From: Mycobacteriales bacterium
GTDB lineage: Bacteria > Actinomycetota > Actinomycetes > BP-191
Reading direction: 5' to 3'
Assembly (NCBI GenBank): GCA_035714365.1
Contig: DASTMB010000025.1
Location: forward strand, 1 to 64,000
Length of the DNA stretch: 64,000 nucleotides
Part shown: positions 37,530-47,709 of the stretch, in pieces
How the letters are laid out: each line of letters opens with the position of its first letter
How positions within the stretch are numbered: the stretch's first letter is position 1
The notes under the pieces: model-generated
Seen by the model: the letters and a program-made list of their open reading frames with translations, nothing else
Databases searched by the model: none
What the model was told of the DNA's origin: nothing
Position numbers and translations under genes: made by a program

Positions 37530-38330
37530 ATGACGGTCTGGCTCGGCACCTCCGGCTGGCAGTACCGCGACTGGCGCGGCCCGGTGTACCCGCCGAAGCT
37601 CGCGCAGAAGGCGTGGCTCGAGCACTACGTGACGATGTTCGACACGGTCGAGGTGAACAACGCGTTCTACCGGCTGCCGGCGGCGGAGACGTTCGCGCAG
37701 TGGGGGCGGCGGACGCCGGAGGACTTCGTCGTGGTGGTGAAGACGAGCCGGTACCTCACGCACATCAAGCGGCTGAAGGACCCGGAGGAGCCGGTCGACC
37801 TGTTCGTCGAACGCGCCAAGCACCTGGGCGGCAAGCTCGGTCCGGTGCTGCTCCAGCTCCCGCCGAAGTTCGGGGTGCAGCCGGAACGTCTCGACGCGAC
37901 GCTGGCCCGCTTCGACGCGCACGGCGTGAAGGTGGCGGTGGAGGTGCGCGACCCGTCGTGGATGGTGGACGAGGTGCGCGACATCCTCCGCGCGCACAAC
38001 GCCGCGAGCGTGTGGGCGGACCGCCGCGAGCACGTCATCACGCCGCTGTGGCGCACCGCGGACTGGGGCTACGTCCGGCTGCACGAGGGGTGGAGCGAGC
38101 ACCCGCCCTGCTACACGGCGCCGACGCTGGACGCGTGGGCGCAGCGCATCAAGGCGTCGCACGCGGACGGCGAGGACGTGTTCGTCTTCTTCAACAACGA
38201 CCCGCACGGCTGCGCCGTCTACGACGCCGGGGTGTTCGCCCGCTCGTGCCAACGGCTCGGCCTGACGGTGACGAACGCGCCCCCGCCGGAGGAGCACCTG
38301 CCGGTGCACCCCGAGCCGGTCACGGCATGA
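37530..38330 (+). CDS. DUF72 (YecE-like) protein
   Basis: 266 residues, TIM-barrel-like DUF72. WLGTSGWQYRDWRGPVYPP, TVEVNNAFYRLP, LLQLPPKF, VEVRDPSW and YVRLHEG are family marks. Function unknown; some relatives are suspected nucleases or Fe-S-related. It starts close to the divergent udgX, and the FAD oxidoreductase follows after 7 nt. Confidence 0.92.
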   Translation: MTVWLGTSGWQYRDWRGPVYPPKLAQKAWLEHYVTMFDTVEVNNAFYRLPAAETFAQWGRRTPEDFVVVVKTSRYLTHIKRLKDPEEPVDLFVERAKHLGGKLGPVLLQLPPKFGVQPERLDATLARFDAHGVKVAVEVRDPSWMVDEVRDILRAHNAASVWADRREHVITPLWRTADWGYVRLHEGWSEHPPCYTAPTLDAWAQRIKASHADGEDVFVFFNNDPHGCAVYDAGVFARSCQRLGLTVTNAPPPEEHLPVHPEPVTA

Positions 38331-38337
38331 TCGGCGC

Positions 38338-39747
38338 GTGACGTACGACGCCGTCGTCGTCGGCGCGGGCCCGAACGGCCTGGCCGCGGCACTGACCATC
38401 GCCGGGACCGGCCGCAGCGTCCACGTCGTCGAGGCGAACGACACGGCGGGCGGCGGCACGCGGAGCGCGGAGCTGACGCTGCCGGGGTTCGTCCACGACG
38501 TCTGCTCCACGATCCACGCGCTGGTGCCGGCGTCGCCGTTCTTCCGCGGCCGGCCGCCGGACGTGCGGCTGGTGCACCCGGAGGTGCCGTTCGCGCACCC
38601 GCTCGACGGCGGCCGCGCGGCGGTCGTCCACCGCGACGTCGGCGAGACCGCGGACCGCCTCGGCGGCAGCGACGCCCGGAGATACCGAAGGCTGATGGCG
38701 CCGCTGGTCGGCCACTGGGAGGGGCTGGTCGACGGGGTGCTGGCGCCGCTGCGACCGCCGCGGCACCCGCTGACGATGGCGCGGTTCGGGCTGAACGCGA
38801 TCCGCTCCACCGACGCGCTGGCGCAGCGGTTCGCGACCGACGAGGCGAGGGCGATCCTCGCCGGGTCCGGCGCGCACTCGATGCTGCCGTTGACGAAGCC
38901 GCCGACCGCCGGCGTCTCGCTGATGCTGACGTCGCTCGCGCACGCGGTCGGCTGGCCGGCGGTGGAGGGCGGGTCGCAGGTGCTCGCCGACGCGATGGTC
39001 CGCGACCTGGAACGCCTCGGCGGCACGCTGACTCTCGGCACGCCGGTGCGGTCGATGCGCGACGTGCCGAAGGCGAAGGCGGTGCTGTTCGACGTGACGC
39101 CGCGCCAGCTCCTCGCGATCACGGGCGACGCGCTCCCCGCGCGCTACCGCAGGGCGCTGGGCCGCTTCCGTTACGGCCCCGGCGTGTTCAAGGTCGACTG
39201 GGCGCTGGACGGCCCGATCCCCTGGGCCGCAACGGAGGTGGCCAAGGCGGGCACCGTCCACGTCGGCGGCACCATCGAGGAGATCGCCGAGTCGGAGGCC
39301 GCCGCCAACGCCGGCCGGCACGCCGAGCGCCCGTACGTGCTGCTGGTCCAGGCGACGACGTTCGACCCGACGCGCGCGCCTGCCGGGAAGCACACGGCGT
39401 GGGCGTACTGCCACGTCCCGTCCGGTTCCACCGTCGACATGACCGAACGCATCGAGGCGCAGGTGGAGCGGTTCGCGCCCGGCTTCCGCGACCGGATCCT
39501 GGCGCGCGCGACCCGCGACTCGAAGGCGGTCGAGCGCCACGACGAGAACTACGTCGGCGGCGACATCAACGGCGGCGTGCAGGACCTGTGGCAGCAGTTC
39601 GCGCGGCCGGTCGCGCGGGTCGTGCCGTACCGCACGCCGCGCCGCGGCATCTACCTCTGCTCGTCGTCGACACCGCCCGGCGGCGGCGTCCACGGCATGT
39701 GCGGCTACTGGGCCGCGAGGGCCGCGCTGCGCCGGGAGCTGCGCTAG
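38338..39747 (+). CDS. FAD-dependent oxidoreductase (phytoene dehydrogenase-like, COG1233)
   Basis: 469 residues from GTG. Rossmann FAD site DAVVVGAGPNGLAAALTIA followed by VHVVEANDTAGGGTRS; the C-terminal SSSTPPGGGVHGMCGYWAA closes the FAD pocket as in CrtI-like desaturases and amine oxidases. No carotenoid genes are near, so the substrate is open. Convergent with DUF1206, 4-nt overlap. Confidence 0.9.
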   Translation: MTYDAVVVGAGPNGLAAALTIAGTGRSVHVVEANDTAGGGTRSAELTLPGFVHDVCSTIHALVPASPFFRGRPPDVRLVHPEVPFAHPLDGGRAAVVHRDVGETADRLGGSDARRYRRLMAPLVGHWEGLVDGVLAPLRPPRHPLTMARFGLNAIRSTDALAQRFATDEARAILAGSGAHSMLPLTKPPTAGVSLMLTSLAHAVGWPAVEGGSQVLADAMVRDLERLGGTLTLGTPVRSMRDVPKAKAVLFDVTPRQLLAITGDALPARYRRALGRFRYGPGVFKVDWALDGPIPWAATEVAKAGTVHVGGTIEEIAESEAAANAGRHAERPYVLLVQATTFDPTRAPAGKHTAWAYCHVPSGSTVDMTERIEAQVERFAPGFRDRILARATRDSKAVERHDENYVGGDINGGVQDLWQQFARPVARVVPYRTPRRGIYLCSSSTPPGGGVHGMCGYWAARAALRRELR

Positions 39748-40571
39748 GAGTTCAGCACCCGGCGGTACCGCGCCTCCACGAACGACCACACGCCGTACGC
39801 CGCCAGCCCCACCGCGACGAGCACGAGCAACGGCCGCCCGTACGGCACGCCGGCCAGCCGCCGCAGCGCGCCGTCCAGCCCCTCCGCCTGCCGCGGGTCG
39901 TACCGCCACGCCGCCTGCACGAGGAACGACCCGACGAGCGCGAACGCGATCCCGCGCGCGACCAGCCCCGTCACCGCGACGGCGTAGACCCATGGCGCGG
40001 CGCGGTCGTTGAGCTCGTGCTCCTTGAGGTGCTTGCGGTACTTGCCGCTCACGGCGCGCCAGCCGTTGACCACGCCGGCGGCGACGATGCCGAGCCCGAC
40101 GGCGGCGACGAGCAGCCGGCCCGCGGGCCAGCCGAGGACGCGGGCGGTGAGGTCCTTGTTCTGCGCGTTCGCGTTGTGGTTGTGGCGGGTCACGGCGAAC
40201 GCCGCCGTCGACACCGCGAAGCCGGCGTAGAGGCAGCCCTTGCAGAACGCCGCGAACCGGCCGGCCCAGCCCTTGTCGCCCGGCCGGACCGTCGCCTCCA
40301 GCAGCCGCCACACCGCGTACCCGGCGAAGCCGAACGCCGCCACGACGAGCGCGACGCGGCCCAGCGGGTGGGCGCCGAGCGCGCGCAGCGCGCCCTGCCG
40401 ATCGGCCTCCGCGTGCGAGCCGCGCGCGACGTTGGCCGCGAGCACCGCGACGACGAGGTACAGCACGCCGCGCCCCACCAGCCCCAGCCTTGCCAGTCGT
40501 TGCACTCCGTCGCTGCGGGCCGCGCGGTGCCCCGCGGCCGTCGCCTTGCGCCGCGCCGTCGCCGTCGTCAC
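39744..40571 (-). CDS. DUF1206 membrane protein
   Basis: 275 residues from GTG. Three tandem units of two helices each, every unit carrying a GxxxRG or KG-type motif (GLVGRGVLYLVVAVLA, FCKGCLYAGFAVS, GLVARGIAFALVGSF), the DUF1206 signature. Function unknown. Divergent from the RiPP-precursor gene. Confidence 0.9.
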   Translation of the reverse strand: MTTATARRKATAAGHRAARSDGVQRLARLGLVGRGVLYLVVAVLAANVARGSHAEADRQGALRALGAHPLGRVALVVAAFGFAGYAVWRLLEATVRPGDKGWAGRFAAFCKGCLYAGFAVSTAAFAVTRHNHNANAQNKDLTARVLGWPAGRLLVAAVGLGIVAAGVVNGWRAVSGKYRKHLKEHELNDRAAPWVYAVAVTGLVARGIAFALVGSFLVQAAWRYDPRQAEGLDGALRRLAGVPYGRPLLVLVAVGLAAYGVWSFVEARYRRVLNS

Positions 40572-40687
40572 GTGTGGACCCTCCCTGGTCGGGGGAGGGC
40601 GTACCCGTTCCGGCACCCGCCTACGCGGCAGGAGCGCCGCGGCCGCGTGCCGAACAGTCGGTCGTCCCCTCAACGAACGGAGCCCCC

Positions 40688-40870
40688 ATGGCCCGCAAGC
40701 TCTACCTGCGCAAGGAGCACCTCGCCGAGCTGACCGGCGCCGAGCTGACCTCGGTCGCCGGTGGTCAGGTCTCGCTGCTCTGCATCCCGACCCAGTACAA
40801 CTGCACGGGCTACTACCCGTCGCTGAACGCGCCGTGCCGGACGCTGAACGACTGCATCCAGACCGGCTGA
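40688..40870 (+). CDS. orphan RiPP precursor peptide (class I lanthipeptide-like, GG leader)
   Basis: 60 residues behind CGGAGC. Residues 1-26 look like a class I lanthipeptide-type leader (LRKEHLAELTGAELTSVAGG) ending in a double glycine; residues 27-60 are a core with four Cys (32, 39, 50, 56) and several Ser/Thr. No LanB, LanC, LanM, peptidase-transporter or cyclase gene is near: the flanks are DUF1206 and a membrane hydrolase. A strong terminator follows, so it is a monocistronic transcript. Modification enzymes, if any, must act in trans; an unmodified disulfide peptide is the alternative. Confidence 0.75.
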   Translation: MARKLYLRKEHLAELTGAELTSVAGGQVSLLCIPTQYNCTGYYPSLNAPCRTLNDCIQTG

Positions 40871-40884
40871 CGCACCCGCACTCC

Positions 40885-40919
40885 CGGCGGCCCCGACGCG
40901 CGAGCGTCCGGGGCCGCCG
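40885..40919 (+). terminator. terminator of the RiPP-precursor gene
   Basis: Left arm 40885-40899 and right arm 40904-40919 pair over 15 bp with one bulged G and a GCGA tetraloop, followed by TTGCGTTG. It begins 14 nt after the stop codon. Confidence 0.8.
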
Positions 40920-40980
40920 TTGCGTTGCGGGTGACGCCTGACCTGGCGCGCGGCGCGCCGCGCGCCCTAGGGTCGCGATC

Positions 40981-43320
40981 ATGGCCGAGTTCCCGGACGC
41001 CGACCTCGGCGGCGTCACCGAGCTGCGTATCCACGGCGTCTCCGGCACGCCGGTCACGTCGATGCTCCAGCACCCGCATCCGGTGCAGGTGTCCGGCGAC
41101 AAGCAGGCGGGCTTCTACCGGCGCGGCGCCGCCGACGACCCGGAGACGCCCGAACGCCGCCCCGACCGGCGGCTCGAGGCGTACTCGTGGGGCGGGCTGA
41201 CCGCGGGCTCCGGGGCGCGGGCGTTCTGGCTGCTGCTGCTGCCGTTCACGCTCGTCAACGTCGCGTCGTGGGCGCACCCGGTGCGGCCGGCGACGCGGTT
41301 CACGCCGGGCGGGGTGGTGTCCGGGCTGATCCGCGTCCTCGCGCTCTCCGTCACCGGGACGCTGGTGCTGGGCACGGCGGTGCTGAGCATGGACCTGCTG
41401 GCCTGGCAGTGCGGCGCCGACGCCGAGCGGTGCGCGTCGCGGCACTTCTTCACGGCGTTCCTGGAGAAGGGACGCTGGCACGAGCCGGGGCCGCGGATCG
41501 TCGCGGGCGCGGTGGTGCCGCTGCTCGTCGTCGCGATGCTGTGGTGGCTGTCGCGCAGCACCGGGCGGGCGTACGAGGAGTACTCCGAGCACATCGGCGC
41601 GGACGACGTCGAGCTGCCCGGTACCGGGCACGACTCGTGCGGCGCGGCCGACCTGGCGCAGCCGCGGTTCTGGTCCGGCGGCGGGCCGCTGCGGCGGCTG
41701 CGCGCGCTGCACACCGGCGCGGCGCTGGCGACGGTCGCCGCGCTGCTCGCGTACCCGGCGCGCCACCACGGCGGCGACGATCGGCGCGTCCTCGGCACCG
41801 TCGTCCTCACCGCCGCGCTGGTCGTCATCGCGGCGGCGCTGGTGCTCGCGGCGACGCCGCTGTCGGGCCGGCGCCGGGAGCTGTTCGAACGCCGCCGTCC
41901 CCCGCGCTGGGCCTGCCGCGCGATGGACGCGGTGCAGTGGGCGGGGCTGGCGGTGCTGGCGGCGGCGGGCGTCTACGCGTTCACCTGGCACGCGCCGGCG
42001 CCGGCCGAGCTGACGATCCTGCCCGGCCTGCACCACGCCGTGAACCGGCTGCTGCGCGCGCAGATGGTGCTCTGGCTCCTGCTGCTGCTGGCGACGCTGT
42101 GGGCGCTGCGGCCGTACCGGCGGACCGCGTCGCAGTCGCTGCGCGGGCGGCCGATGTTCCTCGGGCTGACCGGGCCGGTGCTGACCGCGATGGGCGTCGC
42201 CGTCGCCGGGACGTACGCCGCGGGCGTCGCCCACCGGTTCGCGGACTACCTGGGCACGCCGGTGCCGTCGAACGTCCTCGCCGGCGGCGGCGGCGTCGAG
42301 CACACCCGCGCGATCCTCGGCGTGCCGCCGGAGTACTACTGGGGCGGCACGGCGTTCGCGCTGTTCGTCGCGTGCGCGATCGTCACCGGCGTCACGACGG
42401 TCGTCTGGAACCGCGTCCACGCCAAGCGCCGCCGCGCCGCCGTCCGCGCCGAGTACGGCGTGCCGTCCGGCGACGACGAGCGCGTGGCCGCGATCGCCGG
42501 CTTCGAGCAGAAGGCGGCGCTGACCGACGTCGGCGACGTCGTGCTCGCCGCGGTGCTGGGGCCGTCGCTGCTCGGCACGGTGCTGCTCTGGACGTTCCAG
42601 GACCGGATCGACGGGCACGTGCTGTCGGCGCTGACGACGATCGGCACCTGGCTGGTCGGCGTGTTCGCGCTGGCCGTGATCGGCCTGGGCCGCAGCGCCT
42701 ACCGCAACGAGGGGCTGCGCCGGACCGTCGGCATCATCTGGGACCTGGCGACGTTCTGGCCGCGCGCGGCGCACCCGTTCGCGCCGCCCTGCTACTGCGA
42801 GCGCACCGTGCCGGAGCTGCGCCGCCGGGTCGCCCGGCTGCACGCCGGCGGCGGGCGGGTCGTGCTCTCCGCGCACAGCCAGGGCACCGTCATCGCCGCC
42901 GCCGCGGTGCTCCAGCTCGAGCCCGCCGACCGCGGCCGCGTCGGGCTGGTCACCTACGGCTCGCCGCTGGACCGCCTCTACGCCAGGGCGTTCCCGCACT
43001 ACTTCGGCGCCGACTCGCTCGCCGACGTCGCGGGCGTGCTCGGCGGCCGCTGGCGCAACCTCTACCGCCGCACCGACCCGATCGGCGGGCCGGTGGCGCC
43101 GCCGGAGACCGGGCGCGACCTGCTGTTCACGGACCCGGCGTTCGCCAAGGAGGAGTACGAGTTCACCTGGCCGCGCGCGCGGGCGCACTCGGACTACCCG
43201 CACGACCCGCGGTTCGCGGAGACGGTGACGGCGGTCGCGGACTCGCTCGACCCGCCGCCGGCGATCGCGCTGCCCGACACGGACCCGCCACGACCGCGGC
43301 GGCGCCGTACTACGGCGTGA
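40981..43320 (+). CDS. polytopic membrane protein with alpha/beta-hydrolase domain
   Basis: 779 residues. Starts with [12 protein letters not shown], part of a hydrolase-like strand, then about ten membrane helices between 80 and 590, and ends with a soluble region carrying [18 protein letters not shown], a G/A-x-S-x-G nucleophile elbow. A lipase-like or esterase activity next to the membrane is likely; no characterised homolog comes to mind. TAGGGT ends 7 nt before the ATG. Convergent with the alcohol dehydrogenase, 11-nt overlap. Confidence 0.82.
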   Translation: MAEFPDADLGGVTELRIHGVSGTPVTSMLQHPHPVQVSGDKQAGFYRRGAADDPETPERRPDRRLEAYSWGGLTAGSGARAFWLLLLPFTLVNVASWAHPVRPATRFTPGGVVSGLIRVLALSVTGTLVLGTAVLSMDLLAWQCGADAERCASRHFFTAFLEKGRWHEPGPRIVAGAVVPLLVVAMLWWLSRSTGRAYEEYSEHIGADDVELPGTGHDSCGAADLAQPRFWSGGGPLRRLRALHTGAALATVAALLAYPARHHGGDDRRVLGTVVLTAALVVIAAALVLAATPLSGRRRELFERRRPPRWACRAMDAVQWAGLAVLAAAGVYAFTWHAPAPAELTILPGLHHAVNRLLRAQMVLWLLLLLATLWALRPYRRTASQSLRGRPMFLGLTGPVLTAMGVAVAGTYAAGVAHRFADYLGTPVPSNVLAGGGGVEHTRAILGVPPEYYWGGTAFALFVACAIVTGVTTVVWNRVHAKRRRAAVRAEYGVPSGDDERVAAIAGFEQKAALTDVGDVVLAAVLGPSLLGTVLLWTFQDRIDGHVLSALTTIGTWLVGVFALAVIGLGRSAYRNEGLRRTVGIIWDLATFWPRAAHPFAPPCYCERTVPELRRRVARLHAGGGRVVLSAHSQGTVIAAAAVLQLEPADRGRVGLVTYGSPLDRLYARAFPHYFGADSLADVAGVLGGRWRNLYRRTDPIGGPVAPPETGRDLLFTDPAFAKEEYEFTWPRARAHSDYPHDPRFAETVTAVADSLDPPPAIALPDTDPPRPRRRRTTA

Positions 43321-44479
43321 GCACGATCTTGTTGCAGCCCTCCAGCTTGTCGCGGAAGATCCGGTAGCCGCGCGGCGCGTCGGACAGCTTCATGCGGTGC
43401 GTGATGACGAACGTCGGGTCGATCCGGCCGCTCCTGACGTGGTCGAGCAGCGGCCGCATGTACCGGTGCACGTGGCACTGCCCACTCTTCAGCGTCAGCG
43501 ACCGGTTGACGATCGCGCCCATCGGGAACTTGTCCACGAACCCGCCGTAGACGCCCACGACCGACACGATGCCGCCGTTGCGGCAGGCGAGGATCGCCTC
43601 GCGCAGCGCGTGCGGCCGGTCGAACTCGGTGCGCGCGATCTGCTTCGTCCGGTCGTACGCGTGGATCGCCGGCGTCGCGTGGTGCGCCTCCATGCCGACG
43701 GCGTCGATGCACGCGTCCGGGCCGCGCCCGCCGGTCATGTCGCGCAGCGCCTCGAGGACGTCGACCTCCTCGTAGTTCAACGTCTCCGCGCCGGCCTTGC
43801 GCGCGATGTCCAGCCGGTACGGGAACCGGTCGATCGCGATGACGCGTTCCGCGCCGAGCAGGTACGCGCTCGCGACCGCGAACTGCCCGACCGGCCCCGC
43901 GCCCCACACCGCGATGACGTCGCCCGGCTTGATCTCGCACATCTCCGCGCCCATGAACCCGGTCGGGAAGATGTCGGAGAGGAACAGCACCTGCTCGTCG
44001 GTCAGGTCGTCCTCGATCTTCAACGGGCCCACGTCGGCGAACGGCACCCGCGCGTACTGCGCCTGCCCGCCGGCGTAGCCGCCCATCATGTGCGAGTAGC
44101 CGAAGATGCCGGCGGGGGAGTGGCCCATCAGCTTCTCGGCCATGGCGGCGTTCGGGTTGGAGTTCTCGCAGAGCGAGTACGCCAGCCGCTCGCAGGCGCC
44201 GCAGTGCCCGCACGCGATCGGGAACGGCACGACGACGCGGTCGCCGACGCGGAGGTTCGAGACGCCGTTGCCGACCTCGACGACCTCGCCCATGAACTCG
44301 TGCCCGAGCACGTCGCCGCGCTTCAGCGTCGGGATGAAGCCGTTGTACAGGTGCAGGTCCGAGCCGCAGATCGCGGTGGAGGTGATGCGCACGATCGCAT
44401 CGCGCGCGTTGAGGATCTTCGGGTCCGGCACCTCCTCCACGGAGATGTCGGTCTTGCCCATCCAGCAGGTGGCACGCAT
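43310..44479 (-). CDS. zinc-dependent alcohol/formaldehyde dehydrogenase-like protein
   Basis: 389 residues, medium-chain dehydrogenase close to glutathione-independent formaldehyde dehydrogenase. Catalytic zinc site CGSDLH and GHE, structural zinc cysteines [18 protein letters not shown] site [12 protein letters not shown]. Oxidises an alcohol or aldehyde with NAD in the cytoplasm; exact substrate not readable. Follows the SRPBCC gene by 15 nt on the same strand, hence an operon. Confidence 0.92.
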   Translation of the reverse strand: MRATCWMGKTDISVEEVPDPKILNARDAIVRITSTAICGSDLHLYNGFIPTLKRGDVLGHEFMGEVVEVGNGVSNLRVGDRVVVPFPIACGHCGACERLAYSLCENSNPNAAMAEKLMGHSPAGIFGYSHMMGGYAGGQAQYARVPFADVGPLKIEDDLTDEQVLFLSDIFPTGFMGAEMCEIKPGDVIAVWGAGPVGQFAVASAYLLGAERVIAIDRFPYRLDIARKAGAETLNYEEVDVLEALRDMTGGRGPDACIDAVGMEAHHATPAIHAYDRTKQIARTEFDRPHALREAILACRNGGIVSVVGVYGGFVDKFPMGAIVNRSLTLKSGQCHVHRYMRPLLDHVRSGRIDPTFVITHRMKLSDAPRGYRIFRDKLEGCNKIVLTP

Positions 44480-44494
44480 GTCGTGGGGTCCCTT

Positions 44495-45418
44495 CTACCG
44501 GAGCGCCGGCTCGGGCGTCTCGACCGGCTGCGCCTTGCGCTGCGCGACCAGGCGGCGCGCCTTCGTGCCGTCCGGGCTGCCGTCGGAGACGACGACCTCG
44601 CCGGTCTCGAGGACCTGCTTGCAGCGCCGCAGGTCGTCGCGGACCTGCTGCTCCGGCTCCTCGCCGAACAGCTTCGCGACGAGCGTCCCCAGCTTGCCGC
44701 CGGGCATGTCGTAGTCGAGCTCGACGCGGATCTCGGTGCCGCGGCCGCCGGGGGCGGCGGCGAACCGCACGCTGCCGGAGTTCGCGACGTCCGCGCTCGG
44801 CACGGACCGCCAGGCGATGAGGCGGTTCGGCGAGTCGTCGGTGATCTCGGCGTCCCACTCGACGGTCCGCCCGCCCGGCGCCTTCGCGACCCAGTGCGAG
44901 CGCATGCCGTTGCGCACGGTCACCGACTCGAGGTGCGCCATGAACGTCGGGAGGTTCTCGAGGTCCCGCCAGAACGCGTAGACGTCGGCGGCCGGCCGGT
45001 TGACGGTGACCGTCGCGGTCAGGCTCTTGCGCGGCAGGTCGCCGGCCTGCTTGGCGCGGCGGGCGCGCAGCGCCGTGTACACGTCGAGCGCGGCGATGCC
45101 CGCGACGGCCCCGGTGGCGAGCAGCGCGCGGCGGCGGCGCTCGCCCTCCCGCGACGCGGCGGCGACACCGAGCGCGGCCAGGTCCATCGCGTCGCCGGCG
45201 ACGCGCGTCACCGTCCAGGTGGCGCGGCCCGCCAGCAGGCCCGCCGCGTGCACGAGCTCGCGCGCGCCGACGGCGGGGATCAGCGCGCGCGCCGTCGCCG
45301 AGTCGTCGACGCCGGCGAGGCGGGCCACCCTGCGCGGCATCGCGAGCTGCGCGGCGCCGAGGCCGAGGCTGGCCCAGCCGAGGGTCTTGGCGAGACGTTG
45401 CGTGGTGGTGTCGGTCAT
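44495..45418 (-). CDS. SRPBCC-domain membrane-associated protein (cyclase/dehydrase-like)
   Basis: 307 residues. Residues 1-120 are hydrophobic with several helices (LGWASLGLGAAQLAMPRRVARLAGV); residues 130-275 form an SRPBCC/START-like cavity domain (TVNRPAADVYAFWRDLENLPTFMAHLESV, LIAWRSVPSADVANSGSVRF). Such proteins bind lipids or polyketides, role unproven. Transcribed just before the dehydrogenase. Confidence 0.85.
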   Translation of the reverse strand: MTDTTTQRLAKTLGWASLGLGAAQLAMPRRVARLAGVDDSATARALIPAVGARELVHAAGLLAGRATWTVTRVAGDAMDLAALGVAAASREGERRRRALLATGAVAGIAALDVYTALRARRAKQAGDLPRKSLTATVTVNRPAADVYAFWRDLENLPTFMAHLESVTVRNGMRSHWVAKAPGGRTVEWDAEITDDSPNRLIAWRSVPSADVANSGSVRFAAAPGGRGTEIRVELDYDMPGGKLGTLVAKLFGEEPEQQVRDDLRRCKQVLETGEVVVSDGSPDGTKARRLVAQRKAQPVETPEPALR

Positions 45419-45436
45419 GCGCCGCCCGTACCCGCG

Positions 45437-46645
45437 TTACGCCGGACCGAACGCCACGCTTCCCTTCGGCGTGCCGAGACCGGTCGGGCCGTCGTAGCCC
45501 GGCACGCCGGTGCAGAGGTACGACGGTGAGCAGGCGCCGTTCGAGCCGCTGGTCACGTCGTTCAGCCCGCCGGTCGACCGGTAGAGCCACGCCGCCGGCG
45601 GCACGGGCGGCGAAGCGGTGTGGCCGTTGAGCGCGTAGACGCCCGCGATGATCGGCGCGGACACGCTGGTGCCGCCGAAGACCAGCCAGCCGCCGCTGCC
45701 GTACGTGTCGTAGACCGAGACGCCGGTGCCCGGGTCGGCGACCGCGGAGACGTCGGCGACGGTGCGGTTGGCGCAGCCGGTGTCCTGCTGCCAGACCGGC
45801 TTCGGGACGTAGAGCGAGCAGCCGCTGCCGGCGCCGTTCCACACCGTCTCGGACCAGCCGCGCGGCGTCGTCGCCGCCTGCACCAGACGGGTGCCGCCGA
45901 CCGCGACGACGCCCGCCGCCGCGGCCGGGTACTGCACGCCGTAGCCGGAGTCACCGCTGCTCGCCGTGATCACGATGCCGGGGTGCGTGTACGCGGCCTC
46001 CACGTCGAGCTCGCCGTTGAACTCCGGCGCGCCGTAGCTGTTCGACACCTCCGTCGCGCCGAGCGCGACCGCCGTCTGCACCGCCTGCGCCAGGTCGAGG
46101 ATCGACGCCGAGTCGGCCTCCACCAGCAGGATCTTGCAGAGCGGGCAGATCGCCGACGCCATGTCCACGTCGAGCGCGATCTCCTGCCCCCAGCCGACGT
46201 CGCCGGGCGGCGCGAAGCCGAGCGCCCGCGTCTGCGCCGTCAGCGGCACGCCGCGCTGCTCCACCTGCGTGAAGCAGCCGTTCGCGATCGTGCAGGCCGG
46301 CAGCCCGAACTGCGCGCGGTACGTCGCGAGGTCCGCGTCCGCGTTCGGGTTGTCGTACGCGTCGACGATCGCGATCGTGTGGCCCGCGCCGCGCGTGGGG
46401 TCGAGCGCGTACGCCGCCTTGAGGTCGTTGGGGCTGTATCCGCCGCCCGGGCCGGAGCCGCCGAGTGGCTCGGCCGACGTCACCCGCAGCGCGTGGCAGC
46501 GCGCGACGGCCGGCGTCAGCGCCGTGCCGCAGGCGGGCGTGACGGCCAGCGCCGGCACGGGGACCGGCAACGTCAGCGCGCCGGCGGGCGCGGTCGTGGC
46601 GAGGGCGAGGAGCGCGGGCAGGGCGCGCAGCAGCGTTCGGCGCAT
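45437..46645 (-). CDS. secreted S53 (sedolisin-like) peptidase
   Basis: 402 residues. Signal peptide, then a sedolisin fold without the usual large propeptide. Catalytic residues fit the family: E155 and D159 (GQEIALDVD), oxyanion D232 (SSGDSGYG) and nucleophile S327 (GGTSVSAP). Cys-rich (CPLC, CSLY, CSPSYLC). An acid-tolerant extracellular endopeptidase, probably independent of neighbours. The ATG gives MRRTLLRALPALLAL. Confidence 0.9.
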   Translation of the reverse strand: MRRTLLRALPALLALATTAPAGALTLPVPVPALAVTPACGTALTPAVARCHALRVTSAEPLGGSGPGGGYSPNDLKAAYALDPTRGAGHTIAIVDAYDNPNADADLATYRAQFGLPACTIANGCFTQVEQRGVPLTAQTRALGFAPPGDVGWGQEIALDVDMASAICPLCKILLVEADSASILDLAQAVQTAVALGATEVSNSYGAPEFNGELDVEAAYTHPGIVITASSGDSGYGVQYPAAAAGVVAVGGTRLVQAATTPRGWSETVWNGAGSGCSLYVPKPVWQQDTGCANRTVADVSAVADPGTGVSVYDTYGSGGWLVFGGTSVSAPIIAGVYALNGHTASPPVPPAAWLYRSTGGLNDVTSGSNGACSPSYLCTGVPGYDGPTGLGTPKGSVAFGPA

Positions 46646-46745
46646 GGTGGGCTCGCAGTTCGTAGGGGAGCCCAGGATAGGCCAACCATTGCGGTGGTCT
46701 CGGTCGCGTGCGACTCTGCGAATCCCTACGCCAACGGAGCATTTG

Positions 46746-47642
46746 ATGTTGTTGTCCCGCCGCGCGCCGCGCGCGCTCGTCGTCACTGCGATCGCGCTGG
46801 CGGCCACCGCTGCTCCGGCGCACGCCGCACCGCCCGAGGGGTGTGTCGGGTTTCCCGACATCCCGGAGGCGTGGGTCTGTGTCACGACATTCGACCCGGC
46901 GGCGCTGGTGCCGAGCATCCAGCCCGGCAGCACACCGGCTGCAACCGTGCCGACTTTTTGCGCGTACGACACCTGCACCGGCCCCACCCCGGTGATGCTG
47001 CCGACGGTGACGGGCGGCAACTCGCCAGCCGTCGTGATCGAGTACAACGGCCAGGAGTACCGCGTCCCCGGCCCGGCTTCGGTTCCGGATCCGGGACCTG
47101 TTCCGGATCCCGGGCCAGCACCCGACCTCGTGCCGTACGCGGACCCGTACCAGGCACGACCGCTCGCCGGTGAGGTGTGCCATCTGGTCTCGACCAAGGA
47201 TGTCACCGGCGTCTTCTACTACGACCCGACATACCAGATCGGCGAGATTGATCTGGGGCCACTATTCGTCGGAACGGCGCTCCCGCCTGCTGGAGCGAGT
47301 GGTGATCTCTCGTGCTGGCTCCAGGGGTCTCCCTTCTACGACCTGTGGGCTGACAGATATGGGTACCCGGGTCTTGCCGGGCAGGAGGTGTCCGGGAGAA
47401 CGGTGATCGACGCTCCCCCCGTATCAATGGAGTACCACGTATCGCCAACGGCAGATCTCTACCTCTGTGCCGCCGTGCGGAACATTGCCGGGATTGATGG
47501 GAACGACTGGGTGTGGGACGACTACGAGGGTCGGTTGGTCCGGCCAGACTCCTGGTCGGCGCGGCCCTATTGCGCGCTGATGATGTACGGCGACCCTGGC
47601 TGGCGCGCAGACGTGCTGTCGGTGAGTCCGGCCATCGGGTAA
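46746..47642 (+). CDS. secreted hypothetical protein with PDPGP repeats
   Basis: 298 residues. Signal peptide (RRAPRALVVTAIALAATAAPAHA), an acidic exported domain with several cysteines, a short VPDPGP tandem repeat (about 120-132) and aromatic-rich C-terminus (DGNDWVWDDYEGR). No family recognised. Codon use is visibly less GC-biased than in the neighbouring genes, which suggests recent acquisition. GGAG lies about 8 nt before the ATG. Confidence 0.78.
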   Translation: MLLSRRAPRALVVTAIALAATAAPAHAAPPEGCVGFPDIPEAWVCVTTFDPAALVPSIQPGSTPAATVPTFCAYDTCTGPTPVMLPTVTGGNSPAVVIEYNGQEYRVPGPASVPDPGPVPDPGPAPDLVPYADPYQARPLAGEVCHLVSTKDVTGVFYYDPTYQIGEIDLGPLFVGTALPPAGASGDLSCWLQGSPFYDLWADRYGYPGLAGQEVSGRTVIDAPPVSMEYHVSPTADLYLCAAVRNIAGIDGNDWVWDDYEGRLVRPDSWSARPYCALMMYGDPGWRADVLSVSPAIG

Positions 47643-47709
47643 CGGAGCGCGCATAGACCGGTTCAGGTGACGCACCCCTAGACTCGGCGGTCACGGCGAG
47701 GGGAGGCGC

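Noticed and set aside
40981-41100. groES-like or other small gene hidden near the RiPP terminator
   Set aside because: The only frame with a proper start is that of the membrane hydrolase.
39744-43320. DUF1206 or the membrane hydrolase as modification or export partner of the RiPP precursor
   Set aside because: Neither resembles LanB, LanC, LanM, a radical SAM maturase or a C39 transporter; adjacency alone is not enough.
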